A stretch of 16,169 bases of DNA from Streptomyces sp. NRRL WC-3742 (GCF_000720635.1 NZ_JOCF01000112.1:1-16169), one strand, 5' to 3'. Shown: positions 1-8,028, numbered from the stretch's first letter. The notes: generated by a model from the sequence alone, not told the origin. A program made the numbers and translations.

Positions 1-270
1 GCCATGGGCACCGGCACCGACGCCGCCATCGAGGCCGGCGACCTCACCCTCGTCCGCGGCGACCTGCGCACCGCCGCCGACGCCATCCGACTCTCCCGCA
101 GGACGCTCGGCACCATCAAGAGCAACCTGTTCTGGGCCTTCGGCTACAACGTCGCGGCTCTGCCGCTGGCGGCGGCTGGCCTGCTCAACCCGATGATCGC
201 GGGAGGCGCGATGGCCTTCTCCTCGGTCTTCGTGGTCGGCAACAGCCTGAGGCTGCGCCGCTTCCGCTGA
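1..270 (+). CDS. copA: Cu(I)-type heavy-metal P1B ATPase, C-terminal fragment
   Basis: This is the 3' end of a gene whose start lies outside the window; the frame is already open at base 1. The 89 visible residues begin in the P-type ATPase hinge, [20 protein letters not shown], next to the ATP-hydrolysis domain. The last two membrane helices follow. The first contains the pair YN (FGYNVAALP) and the last contains [17 protein letters not shown]. In the P1B family, YN in helix 7 and M-x2-SS in helix 8 line the Cu(I)/Ag(I) site, so the product is most likely a copper exporter in the cytoplasmic membrane. The stop is TGA at 268-270, about 28 bp before a strong hairpin. The neighbouring regulator gene on the other strand has no cysteine and is probably not its copper sensor. 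Confidence 0.9.
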   Translation, partial: AMGTGTDAAIEAGDLTLVRGDLRTAADAIRLSRRTLGTIKSNLFWAFGYNVAALPLAAAGLLNPMIAGGAMAFSSVFVVGNSLRLRRFR

Positions 271-297
271 GCAGCGGCTGCCGCTGCGGGCGGAACG

Positions 298-338
298 CCG
301 AGGCCCCGGAACCCCGAACGAGGGTTCCGGGGCCTCGG
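298..338. terminator. Bidirectional hairpin terminator
   Basis: A perfect 17-bp inverted repeat (arms ccgaggccccggaaccc and its complement) encloses the 7-nt loop cgaacga. It lies 28 bp after the copA stop and 13 bp from the stop of the convergent regulator gene, so it can serve both strands. There is only a weak T-rich stretch after it (gtgtctttcgg), as is usual in Streptomyces. Confidence 0.85.
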
Positions 339-351
339 CCGTGTCTTTCGG

Positions 352-858
352 CTACGCCCCCGCCTGCTGGTAGAGCGTCACCAGGAGGCCGTGCACCGGC
401 TCGCCCTCCCCGTCCTCCTCCGTTTCGTCGACCAGCGCGGCCAGCGCCTCGCCGAGCCGTGCCGCCTTGGCCGGGGTGAGGCGGATGTGGCGCAGCGTCA
501 GGAGGTGGTCGGCGGGGGAGCGGTCCAGCTCCTGGGCGACGGCGCCGAACAGGGCGGCCGTGCCCTCGGCGCTCGGTTCGTCGACCTGGAGCCGCTCGGC
601 GGTGCGGCGGTAGTACTTCTCGGTGCCGCCGCGTACGGTCCGGGTGCCCGCGTGCTGGACCAGCCCCGCCTCGTGCAGCACCCCGAGGTGGTGGGAGACG
701 CTGCCCTTGTTGGCCCCCAGCTGCGCGGCGAGCCGGCTGATCGTCGACGGCCGGGCGCTCAGGGCCCAGAGCAGGCGCTGGCGCATGGGGTGGGCGAGTG
801 CGGTGTGCTGGGCGGGGGTGCTGATCCGCTGGACGTTCTCGTCTGGTGGGTGGCTCAC
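352..858 (-). CDS. ArsR-like winged-helix transcriptional regulator
   Basis: The product is a 168-residue regulator if translation starts at GTG 858 (VSHPPDENVQR). A TTG at 894 in the same frame would add 12 residues, but it would put the start inside or before the likely operator, so I prefer GTG 858. A winged helix-turn-helix spans about residues 20-85: HPMRQRLLWAL, then TISRLAAQLGANKGSVSHHL (turn and recognition helix), then EAGLV and a wing ending in EKYYRR. This pattern fits the ArsR/MarR-like group that acts as a dimer on palindromes. There are no cysteines, so it is not a classical thiol metal sensor. The C-terminal half is helical, probably for dimerisation or ligand binding. It is transcribed divergently from the S41 peptidase gene, and the palindrome between them suggests autoregulation and control of that gene. 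The ligand is unknown. Confidence 0.85.
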   Translation of the reverse strand: MSHPPDENVQRISTPAQHTALAHPMRQRLLWALSARPSTISRLAAQLGANKGSVSHHLGVLHEAGLVQHAGTRTVRGGTEKYYRRTAERLQVDEPSAEGTAALFGAVAQELDRSPADHLLTLRHIRLTPAKAARLGEALAALVDETEEDGEGEPVHGLLVTLYQQAGA

Positions 859-864
859 CCGATC

Positions 865-888
865 AAGCGTTAAGTACGTTTGACGCTT
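865..888. promoter_or_regulatory. Imperfect palindrome, candidate operator
   Basis: Arms AAGCGT (865-870) and ACGCTT (883-888) form a 24-bp interrupted palindrome, with extra partial symmetry inside (TAA..., ...TTT). It lies 7 bp upstream of the regulator's GTG start and overlaps the -35 element predicted for the divergent peptidase gene. Size and position suit a winged-helix dimer that represses both genes. Confidence 0.6.
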
Positions 889-908
889 TGGCAAGCCGCT
901 GGTCTACT
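880..908 (+). promoter_or_regulatory. Promoter of the S41 peptidase gene, likely leaderless
   Basis: TTGACG at 880-885 is a good -35 hexamer. TCTACT at 903-908, after a 17-bp spacer, is an acceptable -10 (TAnnnT-like). Transcription would begin around 914-916, that is, at or next to the ATG at 916. The bases before that ATG (ctccctccc) contain no ribosome binding site, which fits a leaderless transcript. Confidence 0.55.
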
Positions 909-915
909 CCCTCCC

Positions 916-1821
916 ATGACCTCCACCACTTCTTCGCCCGCGCTGGACACCGTCGCCGTCGTCGAGTCGATAGCCGACCTGGTCCGCGAGAACTACGTCT
1001 TCCCCGACATCGCCCGGGACCTGGCGGACCTGCTGCGCCGCCGCGCCGCCGAGGGCGCCTACCGGGCCGGGACCGCCGAGGAGTTGGCCGAGGAGGTCAC
1101 CGCCGACCTGCGGTCCGTCAACGGCGACCAGCACCTGGCCGTCCACCACCACGAGGAGCCGGTGCCGGCCGAGCGGGGCGCGGCGGTGCTCGCCGCGATG
1201 CGCAGGGACTTCGACACCTCCCTGGGCGGTGTGCCGCGCGTGGAACTGCTCGAGGGCGGCGTCGCGCTGCTGGAGATCGGGCCCAAGATGTTCCCGCTGG
1301 ACTGGGCCGCTCAGCCGCTGGCCGCCGCGCTCTCCCTGGTGGCCCCCGCCGAGGCCCTCATCCTGGACCTGCGCCGCAACACCGGCGGCGACCCGGGCAC
1401 GGTCGCCTTCGTCTGCGGCTACCTGCTCGACCGCCGGACGCACCTCATCACCATGCTCTCCAAGCAGGGCGCGGTGGCCGAGCAGTCCTGGTCGGCCGCG
1501 TACGTCCCGGGCGCCCGCTTCGGCGGCACCAAGCCGCTGTACGTGCTGACGAGCGCCGACACCTTCTCCGCGGGCGAGGAGCTCGCCTACGACCTGCAGC
1601 AGCTCGGGCGCGCCCGGATCGTCGGGGAGGCCACCCGGGGCGGCGCGCACCCGCGCAACGGTTGGACGGTGCACCCGCACCTGGAGCTCAGCGTGCCGGT
1701 CGCCCGCGGGGTCAGCCCGGTGTCGGGCACCAACTGGGAGGGCACCGGCGTCCTGCCCGACGTGCCCTGCGAGGCCGGGGCGGCGCTGGAGCGCGCGCTG
1801 TCCCTGGCACTGCAGAAGTAG
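916..1821 (+). CDS. S41 family (C-terminal processing/IRBP-like) peptidase
   Basis: The predicted protein has 301 residues. An N-terminal helical part (TVAVVESIADLVRENYVFPD through DQHLAV, about residues 10-75) matches the helical domain in front of many S41 peptidases of the IRBP/tricorn-like type. The catalytic core follows, with LILDLRRNTGGDPG near 148-161, TSADTFSAGEELAYDLQQLG with the probable nucleophile Ser218, IVGEATRGGAHP, and a terminal EGTGVLPDV. No PDZ domain, signal peptide or membrane helix is visible, so it is probably cytoplasmic. I chose ATG 916 because the promoter points to it; an in-frame TTG at 880 would lie inside the -35 element. Its expression is probably controlled by the divergent winged-helix regulator. 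The substrate is unknown, and the protein may bind a ligand rather than cleave peptides. Confidence 0.85.
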   Translation: MTSTTSSPALDTVAVVESIADLVRENYVFPDIARDLADLLRRRAAEGAYRAGTAEELAEEVTADLRSVNGDQHLAVHHHEEPVPAERGAAVLAAMRRDFDTSLGGVPRVELLEGGVALLEIGPKMFPLDWAAQPLAAALSLVAPAEALILDLRRNTGGDPGTVAFVCGYLLDRRTHLITMLSKQGAVAEQSWSAAYVPGARFGGTKPLYVLTSADTFSAGEELAYDLQQLGRARIVGEATRGGAHPRNGWTVHPHLELSVPVARGVSPVSGTNWEGTGVLPDVPCEAGAALERALSLALQK

Positions 1822-1892
1822 TTGCCACGACAGAAGCAGTGGCGACTACGGATGTAGTGGCACTACGGACGTAGTGATACTACGGACGTAGT
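1814..1892. repeat. 17-bp-period palindromic tandem repeat
   Basis: Three clear copies of ACTACGGAYGTAGT lie at 1845-1858, 1862-1875 and 1879-1892, exactly 17 bp apart. The last two are identical, and each is itself a palindrome (ACTACG-GA-CGTAGT). Two more degenerate units (agaagtagt, agaagcagt) extend the array back to about 1814, across the stop codon of the S41 gene. The array fills most of the gap between two convergent genes. It could be a protein-binding array, a transcription end signal or a simple expansion. Confidence 0.8.
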
Positions 1893-1902
1893 CCCCGCCC
1901 CC

Positions 1903-3705
1903 CTACCCCAGCCCCACCGCTTGCCACCGGTACGCCGCGTCCTCCTGCCACACCTGCAGCTCGCCCTCCACGACCGCCGCCAGGCACAGCCGCCAGTCGT
2001 CGCCCATCGCCAGTGCCACCCGCGTCGCCGGGCGCAGCGTCGGCCGCCACCAGCGGGCCCTGCGCGAGGCGCCGCCGGCGGGCAGCCGCAGCCGTACGCC
2101 GCCCTCGCCGGCCAGGGCGACGGTCGGGCCGCCCCGGTGGCCCGCCATCGCGAGGTCCAGGGCGGGCTCCCCGTCGCCGATCTCGGGGCCCCGCGGGACG
2201 CCGTCCGTGCCCGGCGGTCCCAGGCGGTGCAGCTGCACCGAGCCGTCCGTGCGCAGGGTGGCCGCCTGGGGGCCGGCGGAGGTACGGGCCAGCGCCCCCG
2301 CGCGCAGGGTGCCCGGCGGCCCGAGCGGGGCGGGCGGCTCGCCCGCGCCGGGGCGCCAGCCGTACACCTGCTCCCGGTGCTCGACCAGGACGAGCCAGGC
2401 GCCGGGCCGCTCCTCGGCCGCCGCGAGGACCCGGTCGGCGGGGCAGCCGGGGTGCTCCTGGCCGGTGAGGGTGAGGCCGGGTGCCCAGCGGTAGGAGCGC
2501 AGGGCGCCGCCCGCGGCCGTCCAGGCGGTCAGCTCCCCGGCGGAGTCGACGGCGCCGGCCAGTCCGGCCACCCCGCGCGCCGCCTCCCACCAGCCGGCCG
2601 CCGTCCCGACCCACAGGGTGCCGGCGTGGTCCTCGGCGCAGACGACCAGCTCTCCCTGCCGCCCTGCCAGGCCCGCCACCAGCTCCCGTACGGATCCCGG
2701 GCCCTGGCCCGACGGCGCGCGAAGTCCCGTACGGCCGGGGCCGGCCAGCGTGGTGCCGCTGCCATGCGCGCCGCCGGTGACCACGAGCGGGCGGCCGGAG
2801 CGGTCCGGCAGCACCGCCAGGCCCGCCGTGCGGGCCACCGGCCGGTGGGCCCGCAGCAGTTCCCGCCCGCGCGCCGCCCACGGGCCGAGTGGGGCGGGGC
2901 GGCGCTGCGGCTCGCGGGCCAGCGGCTCGCACGCCCAGTGCGCCAGCTCCTCGGCGTAGCCCGCCGCCAGGAGTTCGGCGCGGGCCTGCTCCACGGCGAG
3001 GCGGTGGTCGAGGCGGCCGTGGTCGGGCAGCAGCAGGGTGCGGGCGAGGGTGCCGACGGCGAACAGGTCCTTGGCGGTGGTGGGGAAGCCGCCGACCTGC
3101 TCGGCCTCGGGCGGCACGTGCCCGGGGGTGAACACGGCGACGGTCAGGGCGTGGTCGAGCGGGGCGAGGAAGGTCAGGTCGATCAGCTTGACCTGCCCCT
3201 GCCCGTCGACGAGCACGTTGGCGGGGGAGATGTCCCGGTGCACCCAGCGCTTGCGGTGCAGCTCGTCGACGATCCGGCACAGCCGGGCCAGCACCTCGGC
3301 GGCGGCCGTCGCCCCACCGCGCTGGGTGCGCGCCCAGGTGTGCAGCGGCACGCCCTCGACCCACGGCGAGATCTGGTACCCCAGCAGTCCGCCCGTGGGC
3401 GCCGCGCCGGGCCGGTGCGGCGCCGGTCCGAGCAGGAAGCTCGGCACCACCAGGTCGGTGATGCCCAGCCGGTGCGCGTTGTGCGACACGTCGTCCCAGC
3501 GCCCCAGCCAGCGGCGGACCTCGGACGGATCGCGCTCCAGCATGATCTTCGCCGCGACGAGCTCCTTGAGCCCGCTGTGGCCCGTACGCACCGCGCGCCA
3601 CACCTCGGCCTCGCCGCCCCGGTGGTGGAACTCCAGCAGCTCGTACTGTTCGGGGTCGAACTCCGGGCCGAACCGGAGCCCGGCCACCCAACGCGAACCG
3701 GACAC
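1903..3705 (-). CDS. Ser/Thr protein kinase with propeller-like C-terminal region
   Basis: The predicted protein has 600 residues. The kinase domain spans about residues 20-290: a degenerate glycine loop (HHRGGEAEVWRA), VAAKIM with the ATP-binding Lys53, the catalytic loop HRDISPANVLVD (Asp158, Asn163), LIDLT in place of DFG (metal-binding Asp176 kept, Gly lost), and TPGHVPPE in place of APE. The key catalytic residues are present, so it is probably active. Residues about 290-600 are rich in Gly, Trp and short beta-like repeats such as GTLWVGTAAGWWEAA, GAVDSAGELTAWTAAGGALR and LRTDGSVQLHRLG, suggesting a beta-propeller sensor or binding module. No membrane helix is visible. GTG 3705 is chosen because ggggg lies 4-8 bases upstream. 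It diverges from the TPR/zinc-ribbon gene, so it probably belongs to the same system and may phosphorylate one of its members. Confidence 0.88.
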   Translation of the reverse strand: MSGSRWVAGLRFGPEFDPEQYELLEFHHRGGEAEVWRAVRTGHSGLKELVAAKIMLERDPSEVRRWLGRWDDVSHNAHRLGITDLVVPSFLLGPAPHRPGAAPTGGLLGYQISPWVEGVPLHTWARTQRGGATAAAEVLARLCRIVDELHRKRWVHRDISPANVLVDGQGQVKLIDLTFLAPLDHALTVAVFTPGHVPPEAEQVGGFPTTAKDLFAVGTLARTLLLPDHGRLDHRLAVEQARAELLAAGYAEELAHWACEPLAREPQRRPAPLGPWAARGRELLRAHRPVARTAGLAVLPDRSGRPLVVTGGAHGSGTTLAGPGRTGLRAPSGQGPGSVRELVAGLAGRQGELVVCAEDHAGTLWVGTAAGWWEAARGVAGLAGAVDSAGELTAWTAAGGALRSYRWAPGLTLTGQEHPGCPADRVLAAAEERPGAWLVLVEHREQVYGWRPGAGEPPAPLGPPGTLRAGALARTSAGPQAATLRTDGSVQLHRLGPPGTDGVPRGPEIGDGEPALDLAMAGHRGGPTVALAGEGGVRLRLPAGGASRRARWWRPTLRPATRVALAMGDDWRLCLAAVVEGELQVWQEDAAYRWQAVGLG

Positions 3706-3757
3706 ACGACCCCCGACGCCTCTTCACCACTGACGATGTGCCGCTGGTGCGCTGACC

Positions 3758-3804
3758 AGGATAGTGCGCGATCCTGCCCGCCTGTCGGGTGGAGGGCCTA
3801 TTCT
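3758..3804. promoter_or_regulatory. Candidate divergent promoters, kinase and TPR genes
   Basis: On the minus strand TATCCT (3763-3758) is a good -10, with a CCGACA-like -35 (3788-3783) at a long 19-bp spacing. It would start the kinase mRNA near 3751. On the plus strand TATTCT (3799-3804) is a good -10 but has no convincing -35, and it would start transcription near 3811. The two promoters would be back to back. The direct repeats at 3817-3865 would then lie just downstream of the plus start. Confidence 0.4.
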
Positions 3805-3816
3805 GATGGCGCCCGA

Positions 3817-3865
3817 GCAACATCACGAGGCAACATCACGAACAGACGTCAACCGGACGTCAACC
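3817..3865. repeat. Two pairs of direct repeats, candidate regulator sites
   Basis: GCAACATCACGA occurs at 3817-3828 and again at 3830-3841 (13-bp period). GACGTCAACC occurs at 3845-3854 and 3856-3865 (11-bp period). The pairs are adjacent and perfect. They lie between the kinase gene and the large TPR gene, in the predicted leader of the latter and upstream of the former, as expected for operator or activator sites of a factor binding with helical phasing. Confidence 0.7.
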
Positions 3866-3930
3866 CATGGTCCACGGGGGCCTGTTGATCATGGGGTGAG
3901 GTGACTTCCGAGCGCAGTGGGGGGCGGTAC

Positions 3931-6900
3931 ATGGGGCTCGCGGTTGTGGTGATCGTGGCGTTGGCGCTGGCCGGTGCGGTGGCCTTCGTGCTCGTCCGCC
4001 GGAGGCGGGCGCTCGACGCCCAGGCGGTGGCCAGGGAACTCGCCGCCGCCGCGGCACAGTTGGCCGCCGGCAACGCGCCCCGGGCGAGGCGGCGCTACGC
4101 CCGCCTCGCGGGCCGGCTCGCCCAGGCACCCGAAGCCCTGCGCCCGCAGCGCGGACTCGCCCTGCTCGGACAGGCCGAGGCGACCGCGCCCACCGGCGAC
4201 CAGCAGGCCGAACTCGCCCTCCACCGCGAGGCGTTCCCCCTGCTCACGGACCCCGCCGGGCTGATGCCCCGCCGGGCGCTGCGCCAACTCGCCGAGGAGG
4301 GCACGGCCGGCAGCGGCGACCTCGCCCCCGTGCTCGCCTTCCTCCGGGCCACCGCCGCCGGCGCCGAACCGGGCGAGGAGTCCGAGGCCGCGGCCCGCGT
4401 CCGCGCCTGGCTGCAACAGCGCTGCCGCGAGGGCGACCCCGTCATACGCGAGGACGCCACCGGCCGCGCCCTCGACGCCCTGCCCGGCCAGGACTGGCCC
4501 GTCCTCGCCCGCGCCGCCTACCTGCGCGGCGCCGACCGCGCCGCCGAGGCCGAGCAGCTGCTCGCCGCCACCGCCCCCGGCGGCAGCGGCGAACTCTGGT
4601 TCCGCTGGGGCGCCGACCTGTACACCCTGCGCCGCGACGAGGCCGCCGTCACCGCCTTCGACGAGGCCCTCCGACGAGGCCCCGGCGAGCCCTCCCCCTG
4701 GGGGCGCGGCCCCGCGCTGCGCACGGACAGCCTGCTGTTCCGCGGCCTGGCCCGGCAGCGGATGGGCACCACCGACACCGCCTGGGCCGACCTCGCCGCG
4801 GCCGCCGCCGAGAACCCGAACGACCCCCGGCCCCGCTACGCCCTCGGCCGCCTCGCCCTGCTGCTCGGCGCCGACGACCAGGCCCGCAACGAGTTCACCG
4901 CCGCCCTCGCCCTCCAACCCGCCTTCGCCCCGGCCCGGTTCGGCCTGGCCCTCGTCCACGAGCGCGCCGACCGCCCCGCCGAGGCGTCCGCCGACTACCG
5001 CGCCGGCCTCACCCACGCCCCCGACTGGCGCCCCGCCCGCGTCCGCCTCGGCGCCGCCCTCCTCGCGGCCGGGCAGGACGCCGAGGCCGAACCGCTGCTG
5101 CGCACCGAGGCCGACACCGACCCCGGCACCCGCTGGGCCCGCATCGCCGCCTTCCACCACGGCCTCGCCCGCGCCCGCCAGGGCGACCCGGCCGCAGCCC
5201 TCACCCGCTGGCAGTCCCTGGACGACGACGAGCTTCGCGCCCACCGCGCCCGGGCCCGCGACCGCCTCGCCCGCACCCGCCTCGCCACCGACCCGGCCGC
5301 CGCCCGCACCCTGTGGCAGCAGGCCGCCGCCGAGGACCCCGCCGCCCCCGGCCACCGCGTCAACCTGCGCGAGGCCGCCCTGCGCGAGGCCGCCCACCTG
5401 CTCGTCACCGGCCGCGACCACCCCGAGCAGCGCGAACAGGCCACCGCCGCCCTCACCCTCGCCGACACCCTGCCCGGCGCCCGCACCCACCGCCAGGCCC
5501 GGCTGCGCGCCGCCCTCGCCCTGGCCGGCGGCGACGCGCGGGCCGTCGCGGCGCTGCTGGACGCCGCCACCGGCCTGCGCGACCGCTACCACCTCGCCGC
5601 CGCCGCCCTGCTCAGCGGCAGCCCGGTGCAGACCGTCTCCCTCCTCGCCCCGCTCACCCCCGCCCCCGACGGCGACCCGGCCCTCGCCCGGCTGCGCGCC
5701 CTGCTCGCCGAACGGGCCGGCAACTGGAGCGGCGCCCTCGACTGGTACCGGCACTTCCTCACCGCCACCGGCGGCCCCGCCCCGGCCACGGGCGACGGCG
5801 CCGCCTGCGGAGGCTGCGGACGCGAAGCCGGCGCCACCCACCTGTACGCCCCCGCAGGCGCCGCACCCCGCTGCCTGCCCTGCGCCGCCCCCGCGCTGCG
5901 CGCCGTCCTCGACTGCGCCCGCCGCGCCGGCGCCCCCGCGCAGGCCGAACCCGTCCTCGCCGCCTGGGCCCAGGCGCTGGCCGACGGTCCCCCGGCCGAC
6001 AACCCCCTCGCCGCGCCCGTACGCCTCGACCTCGCCCTCCTGCGCGCCGAACTCGGCCGCCTGGACGAGGCGCTGGCCGACCTGCCCGAGCAGGCCGGCG
6101 CCGCCCGCGCCGCCGTCCTCGTCCGCCGCGCCGGGGCCGCCCTCGCCGACAACCACCCCGGACGGGCCGCCGCCGACCTGCGCCAGGTCGTCCTCGTCGC
6201 CCCCGACCACCCCCAGGCGGCCGCCACCCTGGGCCTGCTCGCCGAGCACGAGGCCCACCAGCACGCCGCCGAAGGCCGCCACCGCGAAGCCTTCGACGCC
6301 TACCGCGCCCTCCTCCTGCGCGACCCGGCCCACCCCCGGCTGCTGCACGCCACGGGTCTGGCCGGCTACCGGCTCTCCGCCACGAACGGCACGGACGAGA
6401 CCTGGGCCTGGACCCTCGGCTGCCTGGCCGCCGCCCTCCACCAGGCCGACCTGTGGACGGAGTCCGCCCGCACCACCGGCCGCACCCCCGAGCCCCAGCG
6501 CCTCGCCGCCGCCCGCACCGCCCTGACCGAGCGCCTGCGCGACGACCTGCGCGCCCTCGACCGCACCGCCGGGCGCAGCGGGGACGAGGTCACCGCCTGG
6601 ACGCTGCTCCTCGGCATGGAGGCGTACAGCGCCGACGTCTTCGCCCAGTGGGACGTACGCATCGCCGTGCCCGGACGCCCCTCCCGCGCCCTCGCCATCG
6701 GCCCCACCCTGGAGGGCCTGCTGCGCCGCGAGCCCGAACTCGCCGACTGGGGCGCCTGGTTCGCCCAGGCCGTCCGGACCTTCCGCCGCCCCGAAGCCCC
6801 CGACGCACCGGCCCTGACCCGCGCCCTCGCCCTCTTCGACGACCTCGGCCCGCAGCGCTACCTGCTCCTCCAGGGCCGCCAGGCCGCCGCCGTCACCGCC

Positions 6901-8004
6901 CTCGACGCCGTCCCCGAGAACCGCCGAGGCCCCGCCTGGCACGCCCTGCTCGGCGACTGCCTCCTCGGCCAGGCCCGCGGCCACCACCGCCACCAGGACT
7001 GGACCGAGGCGCTGGACTGCCTCACCCGCGCCGCCGCCCTCCCCGGACTCACCCTGCCCGCCGACACCGCCGCCATCGCCGCCGAATCCGGCGTCCGCGC
7101 CGCCCGGGCACTGCTCAAGAGCACCGTCGACGACCAGGAGGGAGCGGCCGAACTCCTGGAGAAGGCCCACGCGTTGGCCCCCGAGGACCCCGAGGTGCGC
7201 GGAGACCTCGGCGCCACCTACGCCCAGTGGGCCCGGAAGATCAACAACGAGGACAAGGACTACCCGCGCGCCATCGGCCTGCTCCGCAAGAGCATGGAGC
7301 TCACCCCCGGCGACCTCACCGCCCAGCACTTCCTCGAAGCCGCCCTCAACAACCGGGCCGGCCAGCTCAGCCGCCCCGACGCCCCCGAGGCGGAACTCGA
7401 GGAGGCCGCCGAGTGCTGGCGCGAACTCATCGCCCTCAACCCCGACCCCGACCACCGCGTGGGCCTCGCCTTCGTCCTGCGCATCCTCGCCCGCACCGCG
7501 GCCTTCACCGGCGACCGCACCCGCGCACTCGCCCGGATGACCGAATCCCTGCGCGCCGACCCCGAATGGGACGGCGACGTCCCCAGCGAGGCCGCGCGCC
7601 GGATCTCCGTCATGCTCGCCAACCACGTGCTCGACGCCATGCAGGACGACTCCTTCGCCCTCCAGGCGGCCATGCTCCAGATGGCCAAGTCCTACGACGA
7701 CTCGTCCGACGTACGCCGCCTGATGGTCAGCGTCTGGCGCGGTGAGGCGATCGGACACTACGAGGCGCGCCGCTACGTCGAGGCGATCCGGCTGCTGGAG
7801 GAGGCCCTCGAACTCTCCGACAGCCCGGAGGACGCGGCGAAGCTCCACAAGGAACTCGCCGTCGTCTTCAGCTCCCTGGCCGTCCAGGCAGCCAACGTCC
7901 GCAGCCTCATCGTGGCCAGGCACGCCGCCCAGCAGGCCCTGGAGCACAACCCGGCCGACTTCGAACTGCGCGCCCTCCAGGCGCGGATCAACGCCCTGCG
8001 CTGA
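3931..8004 (+). CDS. Membrane-anchored giant TPR protein with internal zinc ribbon
   Basis: The protein has 1357 residues from ATG 3931, which follows a G-rich ribosome site (ggggggcgg). A GTG at 3901 would add ten residues and cannot be excluded. Residues 3-22 form one hydrophobic helix followed by RRRR, so the bulk should be cytoplasmic. Nearly all the rest is Ala/Leu/Arg-rich paired helices of TPR type, for example NPNDPRPRYALGRLALLLGA, FAPARFGLALVHERADRPAE and, near the end, YVEAIRLLEEALELSD. A zinc ribbon interrupts them: Cys626-x2-Cys629 (CGGC) and Cys648-x2-Cys651 (CLPC). No enzymatic domain is recognisable. It diverges from the kinase gene and precedes the J-like/GrpE/Hsp70 genes, so I infer that it is a membrane scaffold or co-chaperone. 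Zinc ribbons also occur in the Hsp70 and the last small protein. A hairpin lies 4 nt after its stop. Confidence 0.88.
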   Translation: MGLAVVVIVALALAGAVAFVLVRRRRALDAQAVARELAAAAAQLAAGNAPRARRRYARLAGRLAQAPEALRPQRGLALLGQAEATAPTGDQQAELALHREAFPLLTDPAGLMPRRALRQLAEEGTAGSGDLAPVLAFLRATAAGAEPGEESEAAARVRAWLQQRCREGDPVIREDATGRALDALPGQDWPVLARAAYLRGADRAAEAEQLLAATAPGGSGELWFRWGADLYTLRRDEAAVTAFDEALRRGPGEPSPWGRGPALRTDSLLFRGLARQRMGTTDTAWADLAAAAAENPNDPRPRYALGRLALLLGADDQARNEFTAALALQPAFAPARFGLALVHERADRPAEASADYRAGLTHAPDWRPARVRLGAALLAAGQDAEAEPLLRTEADTDPGTRWARIAAFHHGLARARQGDPAAALTRWQSLDDDELRAHRARARDRLARTRLATDPAAARTLWQQAAAEDPAAPGHRVNLREAALREAAHLLVTGRDHPEQREQATAALTLADTLPGARTHRQARLRAALALAGGDARAVAALLDAATGLRDRYHLAAAALLSGSPVQTVSLLAPLTPAPDGDPALARLRALLAERAGNWSGALDWYRHFLTATGGPAPATGDGAACGGCGREAGATHLYAPAGAAPRCLPCAAPALRAVLDCARRAGAPAQAEPVLAAWAQALADGPPADNPLAAPVRLDLALLRAELGRLDEALADLPEQAGAARAAVLVRRAGAALADNHPGRAAADLRQVVLVAPDHPQAAATLGLLAEHEAHQHAAEGRHREAFDAYRALLLRDPAHPRLLHATGLAGYRLSATNGTDETWAWTLGCLAAALHQADLWTESARTTGRTPEPQRLAAARTALTERLRDDLRALDRTAGRSGDEVTAWTLLLGMEAYSADVFAQWDVRIAVPGRPSRALAIGPTLEGLLRREPELADWGAWFAQAVRTFRRPEAPDAPALTRALALFDDLGPQRYLLLQGRQAAAVTALDAVPENRRGPAWHALLGDCLLGQARGHHRHQDWTEALDCLTRAAALPGLTLPADTAAIAAESGVRAARALLKSTVDDQEGAAELLEKAHALAPEDPEVRGDLGATYAQWARKINNEDKDYPRAIGLLRKSMELTPGDLTAQHFLEAALNNRAGQLSRPDAPEAELEEAAECWRELIALNPDPDHRVGLAFVLRILARTAAFTGDRTRALARMTESLRADPEWDGDVPSEAARRISVMLANHVLDAMQDDSFALQAAMLQMAKSYDDSSDVRRLMVSVWRGEAIGHYEARRYVEAIRLLEEALELSDSPEDAAKLHKELAVVFSSLAVQAANVRSLIVARHAAQQALEHNPADFELRALQARINALR

Positions 8005-8007
8005 CCC

Positions 8008-8028
8008 TGCGCGGATCGCAACCGCGCA
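8008..8028 (+). terminator. Hairpin after the TPR gene
   Basis: A perfect 7-bp stem (TGCGCGG / CCGCGCA) with a 7-nt loop begins 4 bases after the TPR stop codon. There is no T tract. It may terminate or attenuate transcription, so the downstream J-like/GrpE/Hsp70 genes could form a separate transcription unit. Confidence 0.5.

Noticed and set aside
352..858. Copper-sensing repressor for copA
   Set aside because: The winged-helix protein has no cysteine and is separated from copA by a strong terminator. Its palindrome lies at the S41 promoter instead.
1822..1874. Possible peptide VATTEAVATTDVVALRT read through the 17-bp repeats
   Set aside because: It belongs to a frame whose upstream part is an Arg/Gly-rich shadow of the S41 gene. 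The repeats are palindromic and non-coding in the gene frame.
5313..7745. An 810-codon plus-strand frame inside the TPR gene
   Set aside because: Arg/Pro-rich out-of-frame reading of a real gene. The TPR frame has the recognisable helices and zinc ribbon.
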